Assembly (NCBI RefSeq): GCF_003675855.1
Contig: NZ_RCIH01000003.1
Span: 397,365 to 461,364 of the forward strand
Length of the DNA: 64,000 nt
Reading direction: 5' to 3'
From: Halostella salina
GTDB lineage: Archaea > Halobacteriota > Halobacteria > Halobacteriales > Natronoarchaeaceae
The notes under the pieces were generated by a model. That model was given only the letters and a program-made list of their open reading frames with translations. It was not told the origin of the DNA and ran no database searches. Every line of letters begins with the position of its first letter. Position 1 is the stretch's first letter. This document shows positions 36,079 through 43,534 of the stretch, piece after piece. Both the position numbers and the translations under genes were made by a program.

Positions 36079-37053
36079 ATGGAGTACACGACGCTCGGTT
36101 CCACGGGGATGGAGGTCAGCCGGATCTGTCTTGGCTGCATGAGCTTCGGCACCAGCGACTGGCGCGAGTGGGTGCTGGACGAGGACGAGAGCCACGCGGT
36201 CATCGACCGCGCCATCGACCTCGGGATCAACTTCTTCGACACCGCCAACATGTACTCCGAGGGCGAGAGCGAGCGCGTCCTCGGGAACGCCCTCGACGGC
36301 CGCCGCGACGAGGCCGTCGTCGCGACGAAGGGGTACTTCCAGATGGACGAGGACGACCCCAACTCCGGCGGCCTCTCGCGGAAGGCGATCGAGCAGGAGC
36401 TGTCCAACAGCTTAGACCGGCTCGGGATGGACACGGTGGACCTCTACCAGATCCACCGCTGGGACGACGACACGCCCATCGAAACCACGATGCGGGCGCT
36501 CGACGACGCCGTCCGGCGCGGGCAGGTGCGCTACCTCGGCGCGAGTTCGATGTGGGCTCACCAGTTCGCGGAGGCGCTGCACGCCAGCCAGCGTCTCGGA
36601 CTCGAACGCTTCGTCACGATGCAGAACCACTACAACCTGCTGTACCGGGAGGAGGAACGCGAGATGCTGCCACTCTGCGAGAAGGAGGACGTCGGCGTGA
36701 TCCCGTGGAGTCCGCTGGCGCGGGGGTACCTCACTCGCCCGCACGAGGCGTTCGACGAGACGACGCGCGGCGAGACTGACGACTACGCCCGCGAACACCC
36801 CTACTTCGAGGGCGGCGGTCGCGAGGTCAACGAGCGGGTCGCGGACCTCGCGGACGACCACAACGCGACGATGGCGCAGATAGCGCTCGCGTGGGTGCTC
36901 CACCGGGACGCCGTCGACGCGCCCATCGTCGGAACGACCAGCGTCGAGCATCTGGAGGACGCCGTCGAGGCCGTCGAGATCACGCTGTCCGACGACGAAC
37001 TCGACTATCTGGAGGAACCGTACGAGCCGGTCCGCGTCTCCGGCCACGAGTGA
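36079..37053 (+). CDS. Aldo/keto reductase
   Basis: The 324-residue NADPH-dependent reductase has the catalytic tetrad: D in FFDTANMYSEGESE and its Y, K in VATKGYF and H in YQIHRWD. The TIM-barrel start MEYTTLGSTGMEVSRICLGCMSFG and the C-terminal PIVGTTSVEHLEDAVEAVEI cofactor segment are typical. Substrate unknown. The ATG at 36079 is chosen. It follows the permease by 50 bases; transcription relationship uncertain. A close YdhF/YajO-type enzyme is the nearest guess. Confidence 0.9.
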   Translation: MEYTTLGSTGMEVSRICLGCMSFGTSDWREWVLDEDESHAVIDRAIDLGINFFDTANMYSEGESERVLGNALDGRRDEAVVATKGYFQMDEDDPNSGGLSRKAIEQELSNSLDRLGMDTVDLYQIHRWDDDTPIETTMRALDDAVRRGQVRYLGASSMWAHQFAEALHASQRLGLERFVTMQNHYNLLYREEEREMLPLCEKEDVGVIPWSPLARGYLTRPHEAFDETTRGETDDYAREHPYFEGGGREVNERVADLADDHNATMAQIALAWVLHRDAVDAPIVGTTSVEHLEDAVEAVEITLSDDELDYLEEPYEPVRVSGHE

Positions 37054-37088
37054 GGCGGCGACGGCGCACCGCGACCGCGGCTCCCTAC

Positions 37089-37598
37089 CTACGACTCCCG
37101 CACCTCCTCGCTGACCCGCTGGACGATGTCGAACTCCTCGTCGCTGTACGCGATGAAACGCACGTCCGAAAGCGCGTCCGATTCGTAGTCGTGGATCGTC
37201 TCGCAGATGATCCGCGCGCCAGCTTCGAGGTCGAACCCGGCGACGCCACAGCCCAATGCGGGGATCACCAGCGACTCGCAGCCGAGGTCGTCGGTGCGGG
37301 CGAGCGCGTTTCGCGTGGCGTCCCGGATGCTGCCGGCCGTCGCCTGCCCGTCCCCGTAGTGGGGCATCGCGGCGGCGTGGATCACGTACTCGGCGTCGAG
37401 GTCGAACGCGTCCGTGACGGCGACGGCTCCCAGGTCGACCGGCCCCTTCGCCATGGCGGCCTCGTTAATGTCGCCGCCCGCCCGCCGGCGGAGCGCGCCC
37501 GCGACGCCGCTGCCCATCCGGAGGCTCGTGCCGGCGGCGTTGACCAGTGCGTCGGCGGACTGTGCCGCGATGTCGCCCTGAATCACGTTCCAGTCCAT
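37089..37598 (-). CDS. Macrodomain protein (ADP-ribose-binding)
   Basis: The 169-residue protein starts MDWNVIQGDIAAQSADALVNAAGTSLRMGSGVAGALRRRAGGDINEAA, which is the macrodomain signature: GDI, VNAA, and the GSGVAGALRRRAG phosphate loop. Later VIPALGCGVAGFDLEAGARIICETI binds the distal ribose. Such domains bind or hydrolyse ADP-ribose, O-acetyl-ADP-ribose or RNA-linked derivatives. The substrate here is unknown. It is convergent with the aldo/keto reductase gene. Confidence 0.92.
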   Translation of the reverse strand: MDWNVIQGDIAAQSADALVNAAGTSLRMGSGVAGALRRRAGGDINEAAMAKGPVDLGAVAVTDAFDLDAEYVIHAAAMPHYGDGQATAGSIRDATRNALARTDDLGCESLVIPALGCGVAGFDLEAGARIICETIHDYESDALSDVRFIAYSDEEFDIVQRVSEEVRES

Positions 37599-37651
37599 AT
37601 GCGACCGTCCGTGCCGATCGGTGGTAAGGATCGGGGTGGAACCCTACGGTC

Positions 37652-37666
37652 TTAGGTCGACCAAAA
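37652..37666 (+). promoter_or_regulatory. Iron-box-like operator 1 upstream of the 54-residue protein
   Basis: TTAGGTCGACCAAAA contains TTAGG-N4-CCAAA, an imperfect inverted repeat. Similar boxes lie at 37677 and 38476. The DtxR/IdeR/SirR type of metal-dependent repressors binds TTAGG...CCTAA-like repeats, so this is a good candidate for an iron or manganese regulator site. Confidence 0.55.
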
Positions 37667-37676
37667 CCCTTTTTGC

Positions 37677-37691
37677 TTTAGGCTCACCTAA
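37677..37691 (+). promoter_or_regulatory. Iron-box-like operator 2 overlapping the promoter of the 54-residue protein
   Basis: TTTAGGCTCACCTAA has the perfect inverted repeat TTAGG-N4-CCTAA. It sits 10 bases before the ATG at 37701, between the T-rich TATA-like stretch (37669-37679) and the start, where a bound repressor would block initiation. Confidence 0.6.
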
Positions 37692-37700
37692 TCCCTGGTA

Positions 37701-37865
37701 ATGGCAGTTCACGGCAGCACGGAAGCCGAAGAGACGATGTCCGACACGGAAGAGGAAACGCTGGTGACGGCCTGCGAAACGCGCCCCGGGCGGACCGTTT
37801 TCACCGAGGCTGACAACAGCGACGCCTGGATCGCGACCGACCTGACGGTCGACCTCGAACGATAA
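37701..37865 (+). CDS. Small acidic protein, DUF7331-like
   Basis: A 54-residue protein (MAVHGSTEAEETMSDTEEETLVTACETRPGRTVFTEADNSDAWIATDLTVDLER). The tail TACETRPGRTVFTEADNSDAWIATDLTVDL resembles small haloarchaeal proteins; the internal MSDTEEETLV could be the start instead (then 42 residues). The promoter region has two iron-box-like repeats. With one Cys and many acidic residues it may have a regulatory or binding role, but nothing is known. It is convergent with dpsA, and the gap between the stops holds an A7 stretch. Confidence 0.65.
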   Translation: MAVHGSTEAEETMSDTEEETLVTACETRPGRTVFTEADNSDAWIATDLTVDLER

Positions 37866-37870
37866 AAAAA
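37864..37870 (-). terminator. Oligo-T terminator for dpsA
   Basis: AAAAAAA on the plus strand is a T7 run on the minus strand, 15 bases after the dpsA stop, suitable as a dpsA transcription terminator. Confidence 0.5.
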
Positions 37871-37885
37871 CCGCGTCCCCGTCGT

Positions 37886-38419
37886 CTACCAGTCCTTCAG
37901 CGAGTCGTCCTCGAGGTAGTGCTCGATGTGGTGGGCGTACTCCTCGGTCTCGACGAGCTGGTCCCGGAGCATCTCGGCTGTCGCGTGGTCGCCGAGGTTC
38001 TCTGCCAGTTCGATGTGGTCGCGCATCGTCTCGATGATGTCGCCGTACATCTCCAGGTCGTTTTTCAGTGACGTGCGCACGTCGTACACGTCCTCGCCCT
38101 CGGGTTCGACCGGGGCGGCCTCCTGCAGGTCGGACATCCCGCTGATCGGGACGCCGCCGAGCGCCTGTACGCGCTCGGCCTGCTCGTCGGCCGCGCGCTC
38201 GGCGACCTCGTAGGCCTCCTCGAGGAACTCGTGGAGCGGGAGGAACTCCGCGCCCTCGACGTTCCAGTGGTGCTTTTTCAGCTGGTGGTACAGCACGTAC
38301 GACGCCGCAAGGTCGGTGTTCAGCGCGTCGACGATCTGTTCGGCCTTCTCCTCGTCGATGCGGAGCGCGGACTGTTCGACGGTGCCTGCCTCTCGACGGA
38401 CGGACTTCTGAGTGCTCAT
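37886..38419 (-). CDS. dpsA: DPS family DNA-binding/iron-storage ferritin-like protein
   Basis: The 177-residue protein stores iron and protects DNA from oxidants in a dodecamer. The ferroxidase-region residues lie in LYHQLKKHHWNVEGAEFLPLHEFLEEAYEVAERAADEQAERV, including the paired His (HHW) and the Glu/Asp ligands typical of Dps. The protein ends EHYLEDDSLKDW. The start is the ATG at 38417-38419 (MSTQKSV); a longer frame upstream is spurious. The promoter includes TTTAAGTA and an iron-box-like sequence at 38476, so iron-dependent control is likely. Confidence 0.93.
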   Translation of the reverse strand: MSTQKSVRREAGTVEQSALRIDEEKAEQIVDALNTDLAASYVLYHQLKKHHWNVEGAEFLPLHEFLEEAYEVAERAADEQAERVQALGGVPISGMSDLQEAAPVEPEGEDVYDVRTSLKNDLEMYGDIIETMRDHIELAENLGDHATAEMLRDQLVETEEYAHHIEHYLEDDSLKDW

Positions 38420-38475
38420 GTTCGTCTCGACGTACGCGTTACAGGTACTTAAAGATTCACCTCCGGGAAACATAT

Positions 38476-38491
38476 TTTTGGCTTTCCTAAA
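38476..38491 (-). promoter_or_regulatory. Iron-box-like operator upstream of dpsA
   Basis: On the minus strand this is TTTAGGAAAGCCAAAA, sharing TTAGG-N4-CCAAA with the two boxes at 37652 and 37677. It is about 60-70 bases before the dpsA ATG, upstream of its TATA-like TTTAAGTA. The position upstream of TATA could fit activation rather than repression. Confidence 0.5.
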
Positions 38492-38584
38492 ATATTGTCC
38501 TCGGGATCGAATTCGAAGTTCGTTCCCACCGGGAACAACGGGGTGTGACGATAGTTTTACACCGGATCCCGCGGACGGGAAATT

Positions 38585-39238
38585 ATGGGCGTCATCGCGG
38601 AGTTCACGGTCGACGACGGCTCCCTGCTGCTCATGGAGTCGCTCAAGGCGGTGCCCGACATGTCGCTGGAGGTCGTCCAGGACACCGCGAGCCGTGAGGG
38701 GTTACCGATCTTCTACTTCTGGGCGACGGGGGGCGACGTCGAGGCCTACGAGTCGGCGCTGGACGACGACGACAGCGTCGCCGACTACGAGGTGCTGGAA
38801 CGGCTGGACGACCGGCGGATGTACCGCGTGAAATGTTCGCGGAACTCGTTTTACGACGCGTACCGGGAGTCGTCGGCGACGATGACCGAACTCACCGCGG
38901 ACGGGTCCGGCTGGCATCTCCGGATGCGCTTCCCCGACAGGGAGTCGCTCCGGCGGTACCGCGCGAACTACGAGGCGGAGAACGTCCCCGTCACCGTTCA
39001 CCGCCTGTACACCGACACGGGCGGCCCCGGCGACGCCTGGGGGCTGACCGACAAACAGCGTGAGGTCCTGCGACTCGCCCACGAGCGCGGCTACTTCTCA
39101 CAGCCGCGTGACGTGACCCTCGAGGAACTCGCGGGCGAACTCGACGTCTCCCCGCAGGCGGTTTCGGCACGGATCCAGCGGGCGCTCGACGCGCTCGTCG
39201 GCGCGACGGTCGCGTCGAACGACCGGGATGGTATATAA
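38585..39238 (+). CDS. Bacterio-opsin activator (Bat)-like HTH_10 regulator
   Basis: The 217-residue protein has an N-terminal BAT-type sensing domain (MGVIAEFTVDDGSLLLMESLKAVPDMSLEVVQDTASREGLPIFYFWATGGDVEAYESAL) and a C-terminal HTH_10 (GLTDKQREVLRLAHERGYFSQPRDVTLEELAGELDVSPQAVSARIQRALDALV). The family regulates haloarchaeal genes such as bacterio-opsin. The ligand is unknown. A TATA-like AGTTTTAC about 30 bases upstream gives a leaderless start. It is divergent from dpsA; the iron boxes are nearer dpsA. Confidence 0.9.
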   Translation: MGVIAEFTVDDGSLLLMESLKAVPDMSLEVVQDTASREGLPIFYFWATGGDVEAYESALDDDDSVADYEVLERLDDRRMYRVKCSRNSFYDAYRESSATMTELTADGSGWHLRMRFPDRESLRRYRANYEAENVPVTVHRLYTDTGGPGDAWGLTDKQREVLRLAHERGYFSQPRDVTLEELAGELDVSPQAVSARIQRALDALVGATVASNDRDGI

Positions 39239-39293
39239 AACGTTGAGCACGAAACCCGATGATGGAGACGACGGCCGCTGCTACAACGCAGCA

Positions 39294-39612
39294 ATGAACG
39301 CGAACGACGAGCTGGAGGACATCCCTGTCGAGGACGCGGGCAACGACGAGTTCGAGCGCACGGACGGCACCGTCGAGCGCCGGTACGACTCCGACGATAC
39401 GTCGACGAGCGAGGCCGTGGTGTACACGGTTTCAGCGGCGGCCGACGCCGACCCGCTCGAACTGCCCCCCCATCCACGACAGCGTCGACACCGACGCGCT
39501 CGACAGCCTGTTCGAGGACGCAGACCGGTCGACCCTGCTCTCCTTTTCGTACGCCGGCTTCGACGTGAGCGTCTCCGGCGAGGGTCGCGTCGTCGTCGCC
39601 CCGACGCGGTAG
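39294..39612 (+). pseudogene. HalOD1-type output protein, frameshifted in a C7 tract
   Basis: The reading starts MNANDELEDIPVEDAGNDEFERTDGTVERRYDSDDTSTSEAVVYTVSAAADADPLELPP. At the C7 tract (39465-39471) the frame then needs one base less to continue as IHDSVDTDALDSLFEDADRSTLLSFSYAGFDVSVSGEGRVVVAPTR and stop at 39610-39612. That joined ORF is a complete HalOD1 output-domain protein of about 105 residues. In the sequence as given the upper frame continues into unrelated residues. It is either a sequencing/assembly indel in a homopolymer, a true loss, or a slippery/phase-variable tract. It follows the Bat-like gene by about 55 bases. Confidence 0.75.
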
Positions 39613-39682
39613 CGGCCGCCGCTGGCCGTCGGACCCGCCCGGTCCGACCAGCTAAAGTGCCGTCGGGACCAACGTCACGGGA

Positions 39683-40465
39683 ATGAACGTCCGCCGCGGC
39701 TTCGTCACACAGATCGGCATGGACGCGGAGCTGTTCGCCCGTGCCGCCGACGCGGGGTACGACTACGTCGAACTGATGCTCGACGGCGACTGGTCGCGCG
39801 AGGCGCTGGAAGCCACCCCCGACCGGCTCCGCGAACCGCTCGACGAGCACGACCTCGACCTGCTCGTCCACCTGCCGTTCGGCGGGTTCGACGTCGGCTC
39901 GCCCCACCCGCACGTCCGCGAGGGGTCGGTCGAGGAGCTATCAGCCTGTCTCCGCACCGTCGGCGAGTTCGGCGCTGAGAAGGCGGTCCTCCACGCCGAG
40001 TCGAACGCCTGGAAGCCCGCCGCCGACGAAGACGAGCGGATCGACCTCGTCGTCGATTCGGTGCAGGAACTGGTCGACGTCGGCGAGTCGGTCGGCGTCG
40101 AGGTGTGTGCAGAGAACATCCCGCGCGCGACGCCGAGCATCCACGGGTTCGACCGCCTGTTCGAGGTGACCGACGTCTCGATGACCGTCGACACGGGTCA
40201 CGCCCGGATGGACGGCGTCGACGCCGGCGGGATCGCTTCGATGGTCGCCGACCGGCCCGACCGTATCACCCACTTCCACCTCAACGACACGCGCGTCGCC
40301 GACGACGAGCACCTGCCGTACGGTGCCGGGACGGTCGACTTCGACCGGATCTTCGACGCGCTGCGCGCGGTCGACTGGACCGGGACGCTCTCGCTGGAGG
40401 TGTTCACGCTCGACTACGGCTACATCGCGGGGAGCCTGGACCGGCTTGACGCCGACCTCGGTTGA
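39683..40465 (+). CDS. Xylose isomerase-like TIM-barrel sugar isomerase/epimerase
   Basis: The 260-residue protein has the AP-endonuclease-2-like fold (MNVRRGFVTQIGMDAELFARAADAGYDYVELMLDGDW). Metal-site residues appear in VCAENIPRAT (Glu), TVDTGHARMDG (Asp/His), HFHLNDTRVAD (His/Asp) and LSLEVFTLDYG (Glu). The substrate is not known; it could be an isomerase of a keto sugar, given the following PfkB kinase, but a nuclease-type function is possible. The start ATG is at 39683. Confidence 0.85.
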   Translation: MNVRRGFVTQIGMDAELFARAADAGYDYVELMLDGDWSREALEATPDRLREPLDEHDLDLLVHLPFGGFDVGSPHPHVREGSVEELSACLRTVGEFGAEKAVLHAESNAWKPAADEDERIDLVVDSVQELVDVGESVGVEVCAENIPRATPSIHGFDRLFEVTDVSMTVDTGHARMDGVDAGGIASMVADRPDRITHFHLNDTRVADDEHLPYGAGTVDFDRIFDALRAVDWTGTLSLEVFTLDYGYIAGSLDRLDADLG

Positions 40466-40558
40466 CGCGAAGCGTGCGCCGCCGCGCCGTCGGTCACGAC
40501 GCGCGCGAGCGCTGACACTGTCGGCAGAGCTATGGGACCGAAAGTCCCAGTAGTCCGC

Positions 40559-41509
40559 ATGACTCGGGACGTGCTCGTCGCGGGCGAGACGCTCATCGAC
40601 TTCCTCCCGGAGACGCCCGGCAAACTGGACGAGATAGCGGCGTTCGGCCGGCGCGCGGGCGGCGCGCCGGCGAACGTCGCGGTCGCGCTGGCGACGCTCG
40701 ACCTGCCGCCGCTGTTCTGGACGCGCGTCGGCGACGACCCGTTCGGCGACTTCCTCGTCCGGACGCTGGCCGAGTACGGCGTCCCCGACGAGTTCGTCGA
40801 GCGCGACGCGAGCGCGAAGACGACGCTCGCCTTCGTCACCCACGACGAGGACGCCGACCGCTCCTTCTCGTTCTACCGCGACGGCACCGCCGACACGCGC
40901 ATGCAGTCCGGGACCGTGCCGGACGCGGTGCTGGACGACGCCGAGTGGGTCCACGTCGGCGGCGTGGCGCTGGCCGACGAGCCGAGCCGCTCGGCGAACC
41001 TGGACCTCACCGAGCGCGCCGCCGAGGCGGACTGTACCGTCTCGTTCGACCCGAACGCCCGACCCGAACTGTGGGGGAGCGACACGGAGTTCGAGACGGT
41101 CGCGGGGTGGGCCGTCGAGGAGACGGACGTGCTGAAGGCGACGCCCGAGGAACTGCGCGCGCTGGGGGCCGACGGCGACGACCCCGAGGCGCTGGCGCGG
41201 AGCGCCTGCGACCTCGGCCCACACACCGTCCTGCTCACGCTCGGCGGCGACGGCGCGCTCGCCGTGGCGACCGACGACGCGCCGTGGGCCGGCGTCGCGC
41301 GACACGGGGGCTACCCGGTCGACCCCGTCGACACGACCGGCGCTGGCGACGCGTTCACGGCCGGTGCGATCGCCGCGTTCGTCGACGGGGAACCGCTGGA
41401 GGAGGCCCTGGCATTCGCCAACGCGGTCGCCGTCACCACGACGACGGCGAAGGGCGCGATGACGGCGCTGCCGGACCGCGACGAGGTCCGTCGGATCCGC
41501 GAGCGCTGA
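40559..41509 (+). CDS. PfkB family carbohydrate kinase
   Basis: The 316-residue kinase starts MTRDVLVAGETLIDFLPETPGKLDE, has the sugar-binding RRAGGAPANVAVALATL and the catalytic DTTGAGDAFTAGAIAAF (Asp of GAGD). This suggests a fructokinase, ribokinase or similar. A nine-residue longer start at 40532 is possible, but the chosen ATG matches the family. It lies 93 bases after the isomerase-like gene, same strand, which favours a joint sugar role (inference). Confidence 0.9.
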   Translation: MTRDVLVAGETLIDFLPETPGKLDEIAAFGRRAGGAPANVAVALATLDLPPLFWTRVGDDPFGDFLVRTLAEYGVPDEFVERDASAKTTLAFVTHDEDADRSFSFYRDGTADTRMQSGTVPDAVLDDAEWVHVGGVALADEPSRSANLDLTERAAEADCTVSFDPNARPELWGSDTEFETVAGWAVEETDVLKATPEELRALGADGDDPEALARSACDLGPHTVLLTLGGDGALAVATDDAPWAGVARHGGYPVDPVDTTGAGDAFTAGAIAAFVDGEPLEEALAFANAVAVTTTTAKGAMTALPDRDEVRRIRER

Positions 41510-41518
41510 CGCCTCGGC

Positions 41519-42823
41519 TCAGCCGAGCGGACGCTCGCTCGCGGTCGCCGGCCCTCCGGGCACCAGCACCACGAGGGCCGCGCCGACGGCGATGAGTCCT
41601 GCCGCCGCGCCGAACGCGACGACGTAGCCCGCCGATGACGCGATCCAGCCGCCGAGCGCGCTGCCGACGCCGCCGCCGAAACTCGACAGCGCGGCGTACG
41701 TCCCGAGCGCCTCGCCGCGGGCGGACGGCGGGGCCAGCCGGGTGACGAGGCCCGTCGCCGTGACCGCGATCACCGCCCAGGTGACGCCGACGAACGCGAA
41801 CAGCGGGGCCTGCCCGACCACCGCCGCGGGCGGCACGAACAGGACCCCGACGGCGGCGATCACGGGGAACGACCCCGCCCGCCCCAGCAGGGCCGCGATC
41901 TGGAGCCGCCGGGCGTCGAACCGCGTCGAGAGGTCGCCGGCGCGGACGTAGAACGCGGCCGACCCGGCGCTGGAGAGGACAAAGAGCGCGAACACGCCGT
42001 CGGTCGGGAACGCCTCGGCAGTCAGGTAGGCGGGCAGCGGGCCGAAGAAGACGGAGAACCCGACGAAACACAGCGTCAGCGCCGCGAAGTACGAGCCGAG
42101 CTGCGACCGGAACCGGCCCGACAGCCGGTCTGAGTCGAGCGACCGCAACGACCAGTACACCCGGGCAGGACCGAACGGAACCGCCCGGACGGTCCGACCG
42201 CCGGTCCGCGCTGTCCTGCGGTAGATGCGCTGGAACCGGACGGGCGACACCCGCGGGCGCTCCGGGTACCAGTACCGGACGACGGCGAGCGCGAGGGCGG
42301 TCGACGCCGCGCTCGCGAGGAAGAAGCTCCGCTGGGCGGCGACGGGCCCGGCGTCCGACACCGCGCCGGCCGCGCCCGTCCACGCCGCCCCGGCGACGAG
42401 CCCGAGGAGCCAGCCGTACCCCTGATAGTGGTTCAGCCGGCCGATCTCGCGGTCCCAGTCGGACTCGGGGACGCCGTCGACGACGATCAGGTTGAGCACT
42501 GGCGCGGCCGCCGCGACGACGAACCACAGCGCGGCGTTCGCCGCGAGCAGCGCCACGGGGTCGGTCAGGAACGGGACGATAGCGAGAACGCCCGCCGTCG
42601 CGGCGAGCGCGACGAGGACGAAGACGCGCCGACGGTCGGTGCGGGCCGCAAGCCGGCCCCACAGGATCGCCCCCGGAACCCCCGCGAACGCGGCCGTCGA
42701 CGCCATCAACCCGACGAGTAGCGGGCCGGCCCCGAGTTCCAGCGCGTACAGCGGTATCAGCAACGACGCTGCGCCGACGGCGGCGTATCCGAGTCCCCAT
42801 CCGTACAGCCAGCGGTCGGTCAT
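41519..42823 (-). CDS. Major facilitator superfamily transporter
   Basis: The 434-residue polytopic protein has about 12 transmembrane helices; the first loop contains GRLAARTDRRRVFVLVAL, the MFS A-motif. A second motif, SGRFRSQLGSYFAALTLCFVGFSVFFGPLPAYLT, starts the C-half. Substrate unknown; could export sugars or drugs. It is convergent with the PfkB gene and divergent from the YbaK gene. The start ATG is at 42823. Confidence 0.85.
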   Translation of the reverse strand: MTDRWLYGWGLGYAAVGAASLLIPLYALELGAGPLLVGLMASTAAFAGVPGAILWGRLAARTDRRRVFVLVALAATAGVLAIVPFLTDPVALLAANAALWFVVAAAAPVLNLIVVDGVPESDWDREIGRLNHYQGYGWLLGLVAGAAWTGAAGAVSDAGPVAAQRSFFLASAASTALALAVVRYWYPERPRVSPVRFQRIYRRTARTGGRTVRAVPFGPARVYWSLRSLDSDRLSGRFRSQLGSYFAALTLCFVGFSVFFGPLPAYLTAEAFPTDGVFALFVLSSAGSAAFYVRAGDLSTRFDARRLQIAALLGRAGSFPVIAAVGVLFVPPAAVVGQAPLFAFVGVTWAVIAVTATGLVTRLAPPSARGEALGTYAALSSFGGGVGSALGGWIASSAGYVVAFGAAAGLIAVGAALVVLVPGGPATASERPLG

Positions 42824-42953
42824 CGTCCCCCCGTCGAGCGCTCGGTCATCGTCCGCCTATCGCCGCGCCGATACTTCACTTCGTCGCCACACGTTCCCTG
42901 CACGGATCGCCGCGCTCCGATCCCTTTTAGGATCCCAGCGCCAGCCACGCGGT

Positions 42954-43430
42954 ATGCACCCGAGCGCCGAGGCGTTCGCCGAGCGAGCGCGCGACGAGCA
43001 CGACCTGTCGGTGGAAGTCACCGAGTTTCCCGAAGGAACCAAGACGGCGGCCGACGCCGCCGATGCGGTTGGCTGTGACGTGGCCCAGATCGTCAAGAGC
43101 ATCGTGATGAACGCGGACGGCGACCACGTCGTCGCGCTCACGAGCGGCGCGAACCGCGTGAGCGAGCGCCGACTGGCGGACCATCTCGGGGCACCGGCGG
43201 ACGAGGTCGGCCCCGCATCGCCCGGCGCGGTCAAGGAGACGCTCGGCTGGTCGATCGGCGGCGTCCCGCCGGTGTGTCACGACCGGGACGTGCCGGTCCT
43301 GTTCGACCCGGACCTCGGCGAGTACGAGACGGTGTGGGCCGCCGCCGGCACCCCGGAAGCGGTGTTCCCCGTCGACCCCGATCAGTTGCTGGCGACGGCC
43401 GGGGCGTCGGTCGTGGACGTGACGGAGTAG
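42954..43430 (+). CDS. YbaK/EbsC-family aminoacyl-tRNA deacylase-like protein
   Basis: The 158-residue protein starts MHPSAEAFAERARDEHDLSVEVTEFPEGTKTAADAADAVGCDVAQIVKSIVM; the catalytic lysine is in AQIVKSIVM. Such free-standing domains hydrolyse mischarged aminoacyl-tRNA (Cys/Ala on tRNA-Pro). Length is normal. It has a promoter between the MFS start and ATG (CCCTTTTAGG near 42923). The exact substrate is unknown. Confidence 0.88.
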   Translation: MHPSAEAFAERARDEHDLSVEVTEFPEGTKTAADAADAVGCDVAQIVKSIVMNADGDHVVALTSGANRVSERRLADHLGAPADEVGPASPGAVKETLGWSIGGVPPVCHDRDVPVLFDPDLGEYETVWAAAGTPEAVFPVDPDQLLATAGASVVDVTE

Positions 43431-43534
43431 CGGGGCGGCCGGAGCGGACGAACCGGTGCCGTCGGCCGTGACTCGTTCCCGCACGGTGGGAAGATGCGTG
43501 CGTTTAATCCTCCGGGCGGTCGAAGGTCGAACCG

